Source: Cycas panzhihuaensis
Taxonomy: Eukaryota; Cycadophyta
Direction of reading: 5' to 3'
Length of the DNA stretch: 64,000 nucleotides
Assembly: GCA_023213395.1 (NCBI GenBank)
Contig: CM041465.1
Span: 6,944,001 to 7,008,000 of the forward strand
Shown: positions 15,412 through 26,850 of the stretch, piece after piece
How the letters are laid out: every line of letters begins with the position of its first letter
Position numbering within the stretch: the first letter of the stretch is position 1
Made by a program: the position numbers and the translations under genes
The notes under the pieces: model-generated
The model's database searches: none
The model's input: the letters and a program-made list of their open reading frames with translations, nothing else
What the model was told of the DNA's origin: nothing

Positions 15412-16479
15412 TGATCCAATTTTAAATTTATTAAATCTAAAATACTCTTAAAAAATGAGTATAAAAGTATTTGGTAGTATTTATTTTCATATTTCCAACC
15501 TTTGTTCGGTGGAAGAATGTTAACATATAAAAAGATTGCATTCTAGTATGACTATGTTTTACCAAGGTATGATTAGTCTAGTCCTCAGTGTGACCAAAGC
15601 AGCAGCCGGTGCGACCAGGAGAATCTACGGTGTGACTAGGCCCGTGTTTGGTGTGATAAAAAATGACAAGTCTCATGAAAAACATGATTTGACAGGGAAA
15701 ATAGACTTTGTTTGTCACAAAATTTTAGGGGAACATCTGTAAAGGTGTCCTCTACTTAATTGAAGAAAGAAATTAGAGTTTTTAATTTATTTAAATTAGT
15801 TTTAAATGGATTGAATGGATGATTATGAAATAGAAAAGAGGAAAATAGAAAAATAATTTTTTGAAGATGAACGAACTAGGAAATAGCAAAAATATTACCC
15901 AAATTTATTGAGAAAGGCAAGGATAAGTACCAACAATCTTAGACATAGAGAGAGGAGTGAGAAAATTGGGGAAAAAGCTCTAAATAATAGCCCAACTGTA
16001 TTTTTGTTCTGAAAACTAGATGTGCACAAGGAACAAATAGAAATAAAGGTATGAAAGTAGTAAAGATGGGAAGGAATAGTGAATAAAAGCCCAAACCTAA
16101 TTGCGAGACATAAGAGGAGTCCAAAAAGTACCAGACATAGCTGGGGAACTAAGAAAAATGCCAAAGTAGCCTTGGGAAGATGCCCAAGTTGAAAGGCATC
16201 TTAGAAAAGGGATTTACAACTAAACAAAAGACTAACTTCATACCATAGTCTCTAAGAAACGTACCAAAGAATACACAACCATCAATACCATGCCTAACAT
16301 TCATCTATTCAATCCTAGATTGTTGTAGTAGGGAAGAGAGTATGCAACAATGTATATATTAAACTGAATCTTATAAGAAAAATAAAATATTTTCAAATAT
16401 AATATATTCTATTTATATGTTAAATATGAATTTGTTTCGATTGGATTAAGTTTTCACTTTCCCATTTAAATTCAGATCA
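15412..16479. mobile_element. Solo LTR (1068 bp) inside the I1 LTR
   Basis: The insert begins TGATCCAATTTTAAATT and its end, read in reverse complement, is TGATCTGAATTTAAAT, so it has TG..CA ends with an imperfect inverted repeat. Removing it plus one 5-bp duplication (aaagg at 15407-15411, acatg at 16480-16484, decayed) restores a 344-bp LTR, exactly the length of the intact partner. No PBS, PPT or polyprotein lies inside. It holds a 21-bp tandem repeat (15545-15670). The short open frame there is not considered a gene. Confidence 0.7.
15545..15670 (+). repeat. Six degenerate 21-bp tandem repeats
   Basis: Six consecutive 21-base units beginning agtatgac, ggtatgat, agtgtgac, ggtgcgac, ggtgtgac and ggtgtgat. 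The consensus is GGTGTGACYA followed by a variable half. They are more G+C-rich than the surroundings and lie within the solo LTR. Confidence 0.8.
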
Positions 16480-16484
16480 ACATG

Positions 16485-16620
16485 CCTCGCCCTATTCTCA
16501 TAATATTATATTTACTTACCTCTAAGCTAGCCTATCTCCTATTTTCTTATTATTTAATTCCCTTAATATTAACCTTCACTAACCTACTAATCTAATCTCA
16601 TACAGTGAGGTCTCATTACA
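16485..16620 (-). repeat. I1 3' LTR, right piece
   Basis: 136 bp matching 26063-26198 and the equivalent parts of the I2 LTRs ('ccttcactaacctactaa'). It ends in CA and is followed by the PPT at 16621-16634 (a C-rich run on the plus strand). Confidence 0.83.
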
Positions 16621-16751
16621 TTCCCTCCCCCCTTAGATGCTTTGCCCTCAAAACATTTATTTACATGGGTATATATGTCTATCACTTGATGCCTTATCCT
16701 TTGGCCATAATATAGAAACTACTACTGCACCTATTATTGGAGAACAATAAT

Positions 16752-16877
<126 letters not shown>

Positions 16878-16990
16878 AGGGAGTATATATAAGATAAATG
16901 TGGTCATTTTTCATTGACATCATCATTAAAGAAATAAGGGCCTATGGTATAATAATATAGGTAACCAAAAAATTAAAGATCCAAATATTC

Positions 16991-17387
16991 TTATAACCTA
17001 AATGGGGATGGCTTCTTATCAATAATGCTTTTACTTCCCTATATCATAGTTAAGCATTCTTTGCCCCCCACATCCTCTTGTTAACCTACTTGTTCACTCA
17101 TAGTGTAAGAGAAAAAGACATTATTATCCAAAAATTCTCCTTATGTATTTGCTAATATAATAACTTCTTTTAAGGTGACCTTGAATTAGTGCTTGCAAAA
17201 GTTCATCCTATTCATCCTACAATATATTATTTTTTTCTAAAGTTATCTCTCTTATGGCTTCCTTATACTCATTATGTAATTTATGGGCCATATTCTTACA
17301 CATGTCATGGATCTTATGAATATCATAAAAATAAACCTTTATAGATTATAAAGTTTTAATTATATCTACTAAAATATAAGGGTCCAT
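16991..17387 (-). pseudogene. I-family ORF, I1 copy (broken)
   Basis: Minus-strand remnant homologous to 27120-27536. It starts with ATG at 17387 (M-D-P-Y-I-L-V-D-I-I) and keeps blocks such as N-M-A-H-K-L-H-N-E-Y. It has internal stops and at least one frameshift, then rejoins the family frame near the C terminus (K-K-P-S-P-F-R-L) and stops at 16991-16993, the same codon position as in I2. Copia B is inserted two bases upstream of this ATG. The protein is not recognised; see the I2 copy. Confidence 0.7.
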
Positions 17388-17389
17388 TA

Positions 17390-17695
17390 TGTTGGATAAA
17401 GGATCTAGTGGCTACACTCCACTACACTAAAGCAATGGAATATAAAAAGAGTAAAATAAAGAGAACAAGATTGAGAGCAAAAATGACGGGTGAGAATTAT
17501 GACTCTCTCTTTCACATTCAGCCTTATATAATAAAGGATGTGCATCGGGGTTTCTAAAGGAGTTTCCCACTTAATGACATGATCCTAAAATTACACTTAA
17601 ATATAAATGAAATTAGATTTAACTATGTGACTTAGATAACCTAAAGTCACCTTTATATAACTAATATAATGACCTTAATACATTAACATCCATCA
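17390..17695 (-). repeat. B 3' LTR
   Basis: 306 bp, TG..CA, partner of 24711-25016. In the first 131 aligned bases I count about 15 differences, about 12 of them transitions. The PPT follows at 17696. Confidence 0.9.
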
Positions 17696-18199
17696 ATACC
17701 CCCCTTAATGGTAAAAAGTCATTATGATAAAATCTATTTTATGAGGTCTTCATTTGAGCCTCATTATTATATTGCCACTTTTGTGGGAAAACTCTCATGG
17801 GGAATAAAAACCCATAAACTTTCTAAGATCTATAGCCCCTTAAATCAAATTGTCTAAGGTGGCTCTTGATGTAGCCTGATAGTTAAGTAGCTTAAATATG
17901 TAGCTTGATCTACTGAGTCTCCTTATACCGTTTGTCATCTCCCATGCCCTTTTGTATTTTTATATGTTCTAATTTTCTAAGACTAGTATAATCTTTATCC
18001 TTCTATGCCTATAAGGAGTTTTAAAAAATAGGATAGAATAGAGACTTTCTCTTATTCTTTCATACCCACAAGGGGTTTTCACGAATGGAATAGAGTATGA
18101 TGATCCTATTGTTATCTCCTCTAACCAGTTGAAAATGGAGGCCAGAAGGCTAAGTTACCTACACAATGATTTAAACTTCACCCTTTGCAATGTTATGGT

Positions 18200-19850
18200 G
18201 AAGATATCAGCCACTTGATCTACTGTGAGGTTATACTCTATTTGAATTGTGCTATCATGAACTAGTTTTCAAATTCTGTGGACTTTTATACTTATGTATT
18301 TGATATGATTATAAAATACAAGATTTTTTGCCATGTGGATTATTGATTAATTATCCACATGAAGGCTAGTAGGACTTGTTTGGGTGATATTCAATGTTTC
18401 CAATAATTTTCTAAGCCATATCACCTCCTTGTTGGTTTTAGAAGTAGCAATGTATTCAACTTCATTAGTTAAATCAACGACTTTATTTTGCCATCTAGAT
18501 CTCCATGATATTGGTGATGTTCCAAGAAATGTTATGTACCCAGACATAGATCTCCTTATGTCTTTATTTTCAGTAAAGTCTAAGTCTATATATGCATATA
18601 GTTTAAACTCTGAATTGGGTTCATATAATAGACTATATTTACTGGTTGTCTTAAGGTACTTCAACACTCATACTACTACTTACCAATGATTTTGCTTAGG
18701 ATTAGTCATATAACAAGTAAGAATGTTGACAAAGTATGTAATATCAGGTCTTGTATTAATAGTATAGATAAGACTACCTATAAATTACTTGTAAAGTATT
18801 GCGTTTGCTTCTCAATCATCACCATCAGCTGTCAGTTTGACATTGGGTTCCATTAGAGTGGCTATAGTTCAAGCATCTTCTAATTGAAACTTTGTTAAAA
18901 GATTGTTTATATATTTTTCTTAAAAAAGAAAGATTTTGCCATCTTTTTGAGTGACTTCAATCCCCAAGTAATATTTTATCAACCCAAGGTTAGATAATTT
19001 AAATGTTTTAGCTAAGTCCTTCTTTAGCTGGCTGATTGCCTGTTCATTATTCCTCATTATAAGTATATCATCTAAAAAGATTAAGAGATAAGTGACTTTA
19101 TCTTTTTGGCATTTGATGAACAATGTTACATCAATATCTTGATAGTCATAAACCTCATATCCAAGTTACCTCATTCTTTCTGATAACTTAGTGAACTAAG
19201 TATGAGGGGATTGTTTAAGGCCATATAAAGGCTTTTTAAGCTTGCATACCCTATGCTCTAGACTAGTAATCTCAAATCCTTTAGTCTGATCCATATAGAT
19301 TTCTCCTTCAAGATCACCATTGAGAAATGCAATTTTTACATCGAGTTAGAGAAACTTCCAGCTCTATTGAGTTACTAAGGCCACAAGAGTTCTAATTGTG
19401 GGCCACTTGGTTGTAAGTGAAAAGACTTTAGTGTAGTCAATGCCTTCCCTTTATGTGAATCCCTTTACTACTAACCTTTCCTTGTGTTTTTTAAGGGTGC
19501 CATCAGATCTTTATTTATTTTTGTACATCCATTTGTTTTGAACTACCTTTCTTCTAAGTGGTAGGTCAATGACCTCCCATGTACTATTTTTTTATAAGAG
19601 ATTGATACTCTTCATTCATAGCATTCCTCCAAGCTATGTTTTACAACTTCTTGGTATGAGAGGGGCTCTTCATTAAGAGCAAGATGCAATTCTACTAGTT
19701 CTAACTCAATGAAAAGGGATTCCTACATCTTGGCTTTGAAGGCACATCGAGTGCCAATTTTGCCCACCTCATCAGGTCATATATCCTTATTTAGCTCGCA
19801 GGCCTTACAAGAATCTCGAGTTGGAAATGAGGTCTTTATTTCTCTAACTA
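18200..19850 (-). pseudogene. B reverse transcriptase and RNase H
   Basis: Minus-strand coding remnant. RT carries the copia active site as F-L-D-D at about 19065-19079, followed by the N-L-G-L-I-K-Y-Y-L-G-I-E-V block (18940-19000). RNase H runs about 18670 to 18220, with Y-I-D-L-D-F, R-R-S-M-S-G-Y, and S-W-R-S-R-W-Q motifs. This corresponds to the C-terminal third of a copia polyprotein. Stops and small indels break the frame repeatedly, so it is not expressed as an enzyme. The most continuous stretch is 18347-18667. Confidence 0.88.
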
Positions 19851-20399
19851 CATGGTCTTCATTTGGATCCTAGAAAGGATCATTTAATATATTTGTTAAG
19901 GAGGATGTTGATGCATTTGGGGAGCATGGTCCATCTACCACTGCTTTACCTTTGTCAACTTTATTATTCTTGAATGGTAGTGCATGATGTACACTAATTA
20001 GTTAAGAGTCACAATTACCATCCTTCGTGACTTTATTATCAAATTCCAATAGTTTGAGTAACTCTTAAGTGTCTCCCCCCCTAAATTTTAGAATCTGTAC
20101 ATCATATTGAGTAGCATTATAATAACAACAATTTGGTGTTTTGGAGTCTAATTATAATAATTAATCCTTTGTTTTAGTAAACACCATATCTCTAGTAATG
20201 ATAATCTTCCATTGTGAAGGTATTAAAACCTTGTACCTTTTCTTACCTATAGGGTATCCAACAAAGATGCCTTTAAGTGCCTTATGTTAGAGTTTATTTC
20301 TATCTCCATCCAGTATATGGGCATAATATATTAAGCCAAATATTTTAAAGTGGTAGGCAATAGGGGCCTGTCCAGTCCACTTTTTATTAGGAGAAGTTC

Positions 20400-21060
20400 C
20401 TCCTTTAGATGGAATGATAGCATTCATGCAATAAACTACTGTCCAAATTACTTCCGTTCACAGGTAAGCATGTATATTTTTATAAACTAGCATAGCTCAA
20501 ACCATAATCATAATAGACTTGTTCATGCGCTTGACAACTCTATTCTGTTGGGGGGTACCTACTATTATAGTATGATGCTTGATGTTATTATCTCATAGAT
20601 AGGTTTTAACCTTAATAGATGTATATTCTCCATCATTATCTATATAGATATACTTAATCTAATAACCTGACTCTTTTTTAATGTGAGATTTAAAAGCTTT
20701 AAAGACACCAAATGCCTCATCTTTCCTAGTCAAAAAAGCCACCTATACTTTCCTAGTAAAATCATCAATGAAGTATGTATAATATAATTTTTATTTCAAT
20801 GATGGAATGGGAATTAGTCCACATAGATCATAGTGTACCAATTAAAGAGGATGACCTAATTTCCACTGACTATCAACAAAGAGTTATCTATGAGATTTGG
20901 CTATGATACATGCTTCATATTTAAAGGGCTTAGAGGAGAAATTGGGTAGACCTTGAAGGATATAACAAAGATCTTTAAGTCAATTCATATGAATATGGCC
21001 TATGTAAGCATGCTAAAGAGCTTATAGGGATAACTTAGGGTGTGTTAAAGTAGTATTAAA
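20400..21060 (-). pseudogene. B integrase remnant
   Basis: On the minus strand, a pre-integrase zinc-binding region is visible as H-A-Y-I-G-H about 21040-21000, with a downstream Cys/Ser-altered pair near 20920. Next comes the catalytic core with Y-F-I-D-D-F-T-R-K at about 20760-20790 and a degraded P-Q-Q-N-R-V-V-K-R-M-N segment at about 20520-20550. The family function is joining element cDNA to chromosomal DNA. Multiple stops are present. Confidence 0.82.
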
Positions 21061-21429
21061 AGTAAAATCTTCATCAGCACAAGGGCTTTAAGCATAATTA
21101 GCTTCAAAAGATAAAGAGTCATTCAACTTAAATAATTTATTAGTAAGTTTTCTAGTCAAGACCACTAAATTTATTGAAGGATGAATGACCTGGAGAGTTT
21201 AGTCATTTGTGGTAACACTAAGATCAAATCCAAGAGAGACAAGAGTAGATAAGGAGAGTAGGTTTTGTTTTAGATTAGGAATGTATAGGACATTAAGTAA
21301 TGTAAAGTCTTCCAAGCCTGGGAGTTTCAGGCATATGTTTCCAATACATTCAATCAGTTATTGGGATTTATCATCCATATGAACGACACCATATACATTA
21401 GAATCAAAAGTTTAATATAGATCCTGATT

Positions 21430-22653
21430 GTAGGTTATATGTTGTGTCACTCCTGTATCCATGATCCATGAGGAGGTATTTAAAGTTATACTATTTACAA
21501 TTCTAAGAGGGATTTGCATTAGTGATTCAAGATCATAAGTGGCATAGCCACAATAAGCTTTAAAATACCTCTTAATTTGATCAATGGTTCTTTCCTCAAG
21601 TCTTTGAATGTATGCATGAGAAAAACCTACTCCACCAAACTATTCTTCATATATTTCATTAAGATTGTAAGCCTTATATTTCTATTTAAACTTAGGCAAC
21701 TTGTGTGCAGGTATATGACAATCCTTTACAAGGTGTCCTTTCCTATTGCACTTTTTGTACATGATAATTTGATTTCCTATTCCTGAAGTACAGGTTTGGC
21801 CTGACTATCTTGCATTAAAAGGTGGCACTTAGCCTTAAGACTGTCTAGGTTACTGTTGTTGATGGTTCTATTGACCTTGTGGCTGATTTCCTCTACCTCA
21901 TCCTCTACCATTTTCTTAGTTATTTCGTCTATCTTGAGAGGGACCCTGATTCTTTAAGAAGCATACTTCTTCTTCCGTATCAAAAGCTGCATCCAGAGGG
22001 GGATCTAAAATTGTAAAATTAGTATCAAAGGTCTTATCAAATTCTATAAACTTCTCTGTAAGAGATTCAAAGTTAAGTATCTTCAATATTCCATTTGATT
22101 GAAGACTTCCAATTAAGTTCTTATAATCAGGTATATATAGATAGGACTATATGAGGAATACCCATGTAATACATTAGGTCTTAAAATCTTTATCTATTAC
22201 TTGTTTGATTGGTAGAAGGAGGTTGATTATTTCATGTGCACATCCCTTCTACATCTTTATCTTATTCATCTTTAAGACTAGATAAATAAATTTAAGGTTA
22301 GACTCTGCATCGAAATTCTTTTTAAGAATCTTAAGGATTTTCTAGGCTATATCGTGTTATTATTCATTAATTAGATTGTGTAGAGAATGATCAATCACCA
22401 ATAGAATGCCTGCACAAATCTTCTCATTATCAATCTCCTAGTGTAATTTAATTATAGGATCTATTAGAGCTACAGGTGGCATTCCTCCAAAGGTAGGTGC
22501 CATTACTGTGATAGGAATGACATGTGTAAGCTACATATGGGCTCTCCAAAGGCCTTCATACTTAACAATATTCTTAACTCTAGTATACCATAGATCCCAA
22601 TTATCTTTCCTTTTTAGGATGCAATTTACATTCTACTTAAATTGAGAAGACAT
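21430..22653 (-). pseudogene. B gag and protease remnant
   Basis: Starts with ATG at 22653 (M-S-S-Q-F-K), in register with the A2 gag start. A long gag region of the copia UBN2 type follows. A zinc knuckle at about 21720-21762 reads Y-K-K-C-N-R-K-G-H-L-V-K-D-C, with tyrosine where the first cysteine of the usual C-C-H-C set is expected. The aspartic protease motif D-T-G is intact near 21455 (W-I-M-D-T-G-V-T-Q-H). Gag would form the particle that holds RNA, protease and RT. Many in-frame stops are present. Confidence 0.85.
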
Positions 22654-24696
22654 CTTAATGATGATGAAGTAAAAGAGATAGTGAAGAAATAGTAAATGAA
22701 AATGCCACTAGCACATGTGGCTTATATACCTAGTGTAATAGGGAGAAATATGATTAAGTTATAAGCAATAATAATAGGCCACTAATACTTATGGAAAATA
22801 CTCCTGATGCAACAGGGTTTGATGATCTGTACAAATGGCATTATAAGGATCACAAGGATAAATGATATATCATGTGATTATAAAATCAAGATTATACCCA
22901 TGTAGAAGCTGGCATATGGGTGCATACAACTAAAAAACTAAGTCTAATATAAGATGTGTGATCAAACCTAAATTTCTATCTCAAGTCTAAAGTAGTTGAG
23001 GTGTTGATGCCTAAGGGAGCTTCTAGTATACATATTAGGGCCTTCACCCATGATATCCCCACTTGTGCTTAATGATGAAATCCAAGTCACAGTGGAGCCC
23101 AAGTACTCCTAGTCCTCACTTAGTTCACTAGTGAGTAGCTATATACCTCCTCCAAAGAGTCAAATGGTACTTGCATATCCCATGGCTATGATAGATATTA
23201 GACAAGGCATATTTTAATCTTGATTAAAGTTTTCAGTTTTTCTAGGCGGTTATCAAGATTATCCTTGATTGGAGGCCATAAGTATGGCTAACTTGTCCCT
23301 CCTCCACTATTCCAATTAAGACTAGACCCAATATGAAACTCACACCTCCCTTAGAGCCCAGACTTTAGCCAACCGTGGTCTATTTCAACCAAAGAGAGTG
23401 TGCGCACAAGTCAAGAACTGGCAATATAAGTTGTACAGATGAGATTCATTTTAGGAAATAATATAAGTTGTTTCCAAGTAACTAAAAACTGAAATGGAAA
23501 GATACCAAATATGCTTACTTGCCTTTCATGCTTACTTTATTGTTGTTGGTGCTTTATGTGTTGTTTTATGCTATGTGTAGAAATAGAAAGAGCATGTTAG
23601 ATTTAGTAGGGGAACTAGATATTACTTCTGATCCAAGGTTTCCCTTGTTTTAATACAATGTTTCTAAATATATATGTAAAAATTTTAATATAAAAGCCAC
23701 AAAGAGCTAAAAATTAGATAAACTTGCCACTAAAATACTAATTTTTCTAAATCTACATGCATGTTATTTTGCCATATTTTATAAATTTTTTAATAAAATT
23801 TACAAATAATAATAAATGAGTAATTTTTTTTTTTAATTACAAATATGAAATCCTAAATGATGGAATTTGACTTTATGATAGAAGAAAAAAGTGTTCAAAA
23901 TGTTGTTTTTGATAAGATAATCAAGTTAAATGACTAAAAAGGCATAAAATTTGTTTTGCCCAAAAAACACAAAAGCAAAATCTTGCCAAATTCACTATCT
24001 CAAAATCAAAACTTTAATATGTAAAAAGCTTCATCTTGACACGTACATCAACTTTTTCTTCTGCACCATATCCAAAAGTAGCCAAAAGACTACCCAAAAT
24101 GCTCTCGTAATATTTTTTTTGGGGTTAAGGACTCAAATTCAACATCTATCAGAAAACTACAAAGATTTCATTAACCGATGGATGAAATTTGATGAGATTT
24201 AACTTAAAATACTCCAGAGACATAAATCTACTAGATCCCTTAAAAAAACTTTTAGATTTTTAGCTCATGTTTAAAGGATTTCAGGGAGAAAAGTGCACTA
24301 AGTCACTCATCTGTAAATTTTAACCTTTTATTTTAGTCAAAATTAGCTATTACAGGTTGAATCTGAAGATGCTCTAGAAGACAAAAATGATCCTCTTACC
24401 AAGGCAACCCTACATATCAAAATTTATCAAAATCTGATATTATTAATTTTTTCATAAAATTTTAGGGCTTCAATGGTTTAGGGGTTGTTCCAGCAACCAA
24501 ATGGCTTCAAAAATCTATCTTTTTCACCTCTAAAATTTTGCATACATAGAGAAAGTAGCAACATATAAAATAATATAATTTAAAGCTCTCTAATATAAAA
24601 ATAAATTCTCAAATAAGCTCTCAACCTTATATGATTTATGAATGAGAGGCATTAATGGCTCCGTGCAAGCCTAGTGGGAGAATATGGCCACTAATA

Positions 24697-24708
24697 GCTT
24701 TGATTCTA
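24697..24708 (-). promoter_or_regulatory. B primer-binding site (degenerate)
   Basis: The plus strand reads gctttgattcta. Nine of 12 positions match the initiator tRNA-Met primer complement. It lies two bases from the 5' LTR. Confidence 0.75.
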
Positions 24709-24710
24709 GT

Positions 24711-25016
24711 TGTTAGGTGAAGGATCTAGTGGCCACACTCTACTACACTAAAGTAATGGCATATAATAAGAGCAAAATGAAGAGAACAAGATTGAGAGCA
24801 AAAATGAGAGGTGAAAATTATGACTCTCCCTTTCATATTCAGTCTTATATAAGAGAAGATGTGCATTAGGGTTTCCAAAGGAGTTTTTTTCCTAATGACG
24901 TGATCTTAAAATTACACTTACATATAAGTGAAATTACATTTAACTATGCAACTTAACTAACCTAAATTCACCTTCATATAATTAATCTAATGACCTTGAT
25001 GCATTAATATCCATCA
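24711..25016 (-). repeat. B 5' LTR
   Basis: 306 bp, partner of 17390-17695. It holds a TATA-like tract on the minus strand at about 24844-24853. The exact TSD catta follows at 25017-25021. Confidence 0.9.
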
Positions 25017-25854
25017 CATTATGCAAGCTATTGAAATAAGAAAGAAGGAGTGGGAGGGGGGTGTCTATAACTCCCCTATGACAAACCTTTATAAGGTGTT
25101 TTTAGGTCATTTTCCTATAAGTTTTTTTTTTTTCTTGATAATATTTTGATAGGAAAAGGAAATACTATGACCTTAAGAGAAATGACTTTTTAACCAATAT
25201 ATGAATGACCTCAAATTAATTCTAAAAAGAAATAATAATATAAACCCTTATAAACTAAAAGATTTAGATTTAAACTTTAATATCTAATAAAACAAACTCT
25301 AAAATACACAAAATATAGCTCAAATTAGTGAACTCTAAATTACAATTTGAATAGTTCAAATAGAATTAAATTTTGATGCATGTATCAAAAGTTATATACA
25401 TTTTAAAGAGGTTTACTGTGAGGGTTTCCATGAACTGCAATAAGACTTTTTGTTAAAATGCTAATAACTTTTTAATCAGACCTTCAATGGGCCTAGAAAA
25501 CTTCCAATAAAAATCAAACTTCAAAATACATATAATCAATAAAAAATTGAGGTCAATTAGATACTTGTAACTAAGTTATGATTATTTGAAATTGAGATAA
25601 AGAAATTTTGGTCTTAAAGATAATGATGAAGAATAGGTCAAATTTAAATTTACTACAATTTTCATAATATTACCCTAAAATTTATAGTATAACCACTTAA
25701 AATTTATCAAATAGGCATGCTTGATTTAAATTTATTGTTAATTTTATGAAATTCTTTCATTCAAACTACAAAAAATGTAAATCTCAATATGCTAAAATGC
25801 TTGTAATTTTTTTTTTTTCTCTTTTTTCCCTAAGTATCTTCACTCCTATGCCAC
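25017..25854 (-). other. I1 leader (5' UTR) and PBS
   Basis: AT-rich non-coding stretch homologous to the I2 leader at 27537-28399. Shared landmarks are the opening 'aataag..agaag' block, the 'ctttataaggtgt' block, and a T-rich run before the PBS. A much degraded PBS (about 25843-25854) touches the 5' LTR. In the intact element it lies between the LTR and the ORF start at 17387. Confidence 0.72.
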
Positions 25855-26198
25855 CTATAATAAGCTTGCACCTATTACTTCCTTAATATATAAATAAGAG
25901 TAAGAAACCTAAAGTGATAGAGGTGGATAAAGTGAAAAGTGGAGATAGAGTGCAACAAAAGAGAATAAATAAAGACACATAATAATGATCCCTAAAGAAC
26001 AAGTATTTGATTAACATGACATAACCTCAATAATACATAGAGTGGGGTATTTATAGCAAAGGCCTCATCCTCTCCTCATAATATAGTATTCACCTACCTG
26101 TAAGCTACTCAATCCCCTATTTTCATATTATTTAATTATCTTGACTTTAACCTTCACTAACCTACTAACCTAATTTTATGTGGTGAGAGCTAACGATA
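25855..26198 (-). repeat. I1 5' LTR
   Basis: 344 bp. Its start has decayed from TG to TA (tataataagc) and its end is gata where relatives have caca. Only four bases (ttct) separate it from the I2 LTR. The TATA box on the minus strand appears as 'gtatttatag' on the plus strand at about 26048-26057. Confidence 0.85.
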
Positions 26199-26202
26199 TT
26201 CT

Positions 26203-26540
26203 TATAATAGGCTTGCACTCATTACCTCCTTAATATATAAATAAGAGCAAGAAACCTAAAGTGATAAAGGTAGATAGAGTGAAAAGTAGAGATGGAATGC
26301 ACTAAAAGCAAACTAATAAAGACATATAATAGGAAGCTCTAAAGAAGAAGTATTTCACTAACATGATATAACCTTAATAATACATAAAGTAGGGTATTTA
26401 TAGTAAAGGTCTTACCTTCTCCTCAAAATATTATATTCATGTACCTGTAAGCTATCCTTTATTTTCTTATTATTTAATTCCTCTAACCTTAACCTTCACT
26501 AAGCTACTAACTTAATCTTATATCATGATTGCTCACCACA
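26203..26540 (-). repeat. I2 3' LTR
   Basis: 338 bp, starts tataataggcttgc (TG decayed to TA), ends ccaca, followed by the PPT 'ttctctcccccttt'. It matches the I1 LTRs throughout. Confidence 0.85.
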
Positions 26541-26564
26541 TTCTCTCCCCCTTTAGATGCTTTG

Positions 26565-26850
26565 TATAACAAATCATTACACTAAAACCTTGAGGTGTTA
26601 GCGAATACCATCCATGTGTGTAACATTAACGTCCTCTATAAGGCTAGATGTCTTGATGACCCATTCTCGATGACCTACGCTTGGTAATTTTATACCTCAT
26701 CAAGTCTCAGGTGAACACTACTATGCCAACATTCAACCAAGGTTATCCCCTCTAAGAATTGAACCCATGAACTTGGCTTTGATATCACTTATAAAAAACC
26801 ATTATATCAAAATTTCAAGGTATTAGTGAAGACCACCCAAGTGTGTAATA
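26565..26850 (-). mobile_element. TRIM element, 286 bp
   Basis: Two 61-bp direct repeats (26565-26625 and 26790-26850) flank a 164-bp interior. The interior ends in a PBS 'gctttgatatca' (26776-26787) two bases from the right repeat. The flanks ctttg (26560-26564) and cttta (26851-26855) are a one-change TSD, and I1 shows the uninterrupted site at about 16640-16650. The interior block next to the PBS (about 26755-26775, 'attgaacccatgaacttgg') resembles the region preceding the PBS in abundant plant TRIMs. It is non-coding and therefore non-autonomous. Confidence 0.82.

Larger units (their letters stand above)
17390..25016 (-). mobile_element. Element B: near-complete Ty1-copia
   Basis: LTRs of 306 bp each (17390-17695, 24711-25016), with ends TGTTGGAT and ATCCATCA forming an imperfect inverted repeat. 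The TSD catta is exact (17385-17389 and 25017-25021). The PPT is at 17696-17707 and a degenerate PBS at 24697-24708. Internal order on the minus strand is leader, gag, protease, integrase, RT and RNase H, which is diagnostic of copia. All domains are present but with many stops. The undisturbed target sequence survives in I2 at about 27530-27545. Confidence 0.93.

Noticed and set aside
15536-15742. A 68-codon open frame with a 7-residue repeat
   Set aside because: The repeat comes from the 21-bp tandem DNA array inside a probable solo LTR; there is no promoter, partner gene or second copy to suggest coding.
15895-16164. Hydrophobic open frames on the minus strand resembling membrane peptides
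   Set aside because: Two overlapping frames in the solo LTR are equally hydrophobic because the sequence is T-rich; no conserved motif was seen.
15412-16479. Helitron or TIR DNA transposon
   Set aside because: The ends are TG..CA and the inferred duplication is 5 bp, both LTR features; no 5'-TC / CTRR-3' ends or transposase were seen. A TIR element is not fully excluded.
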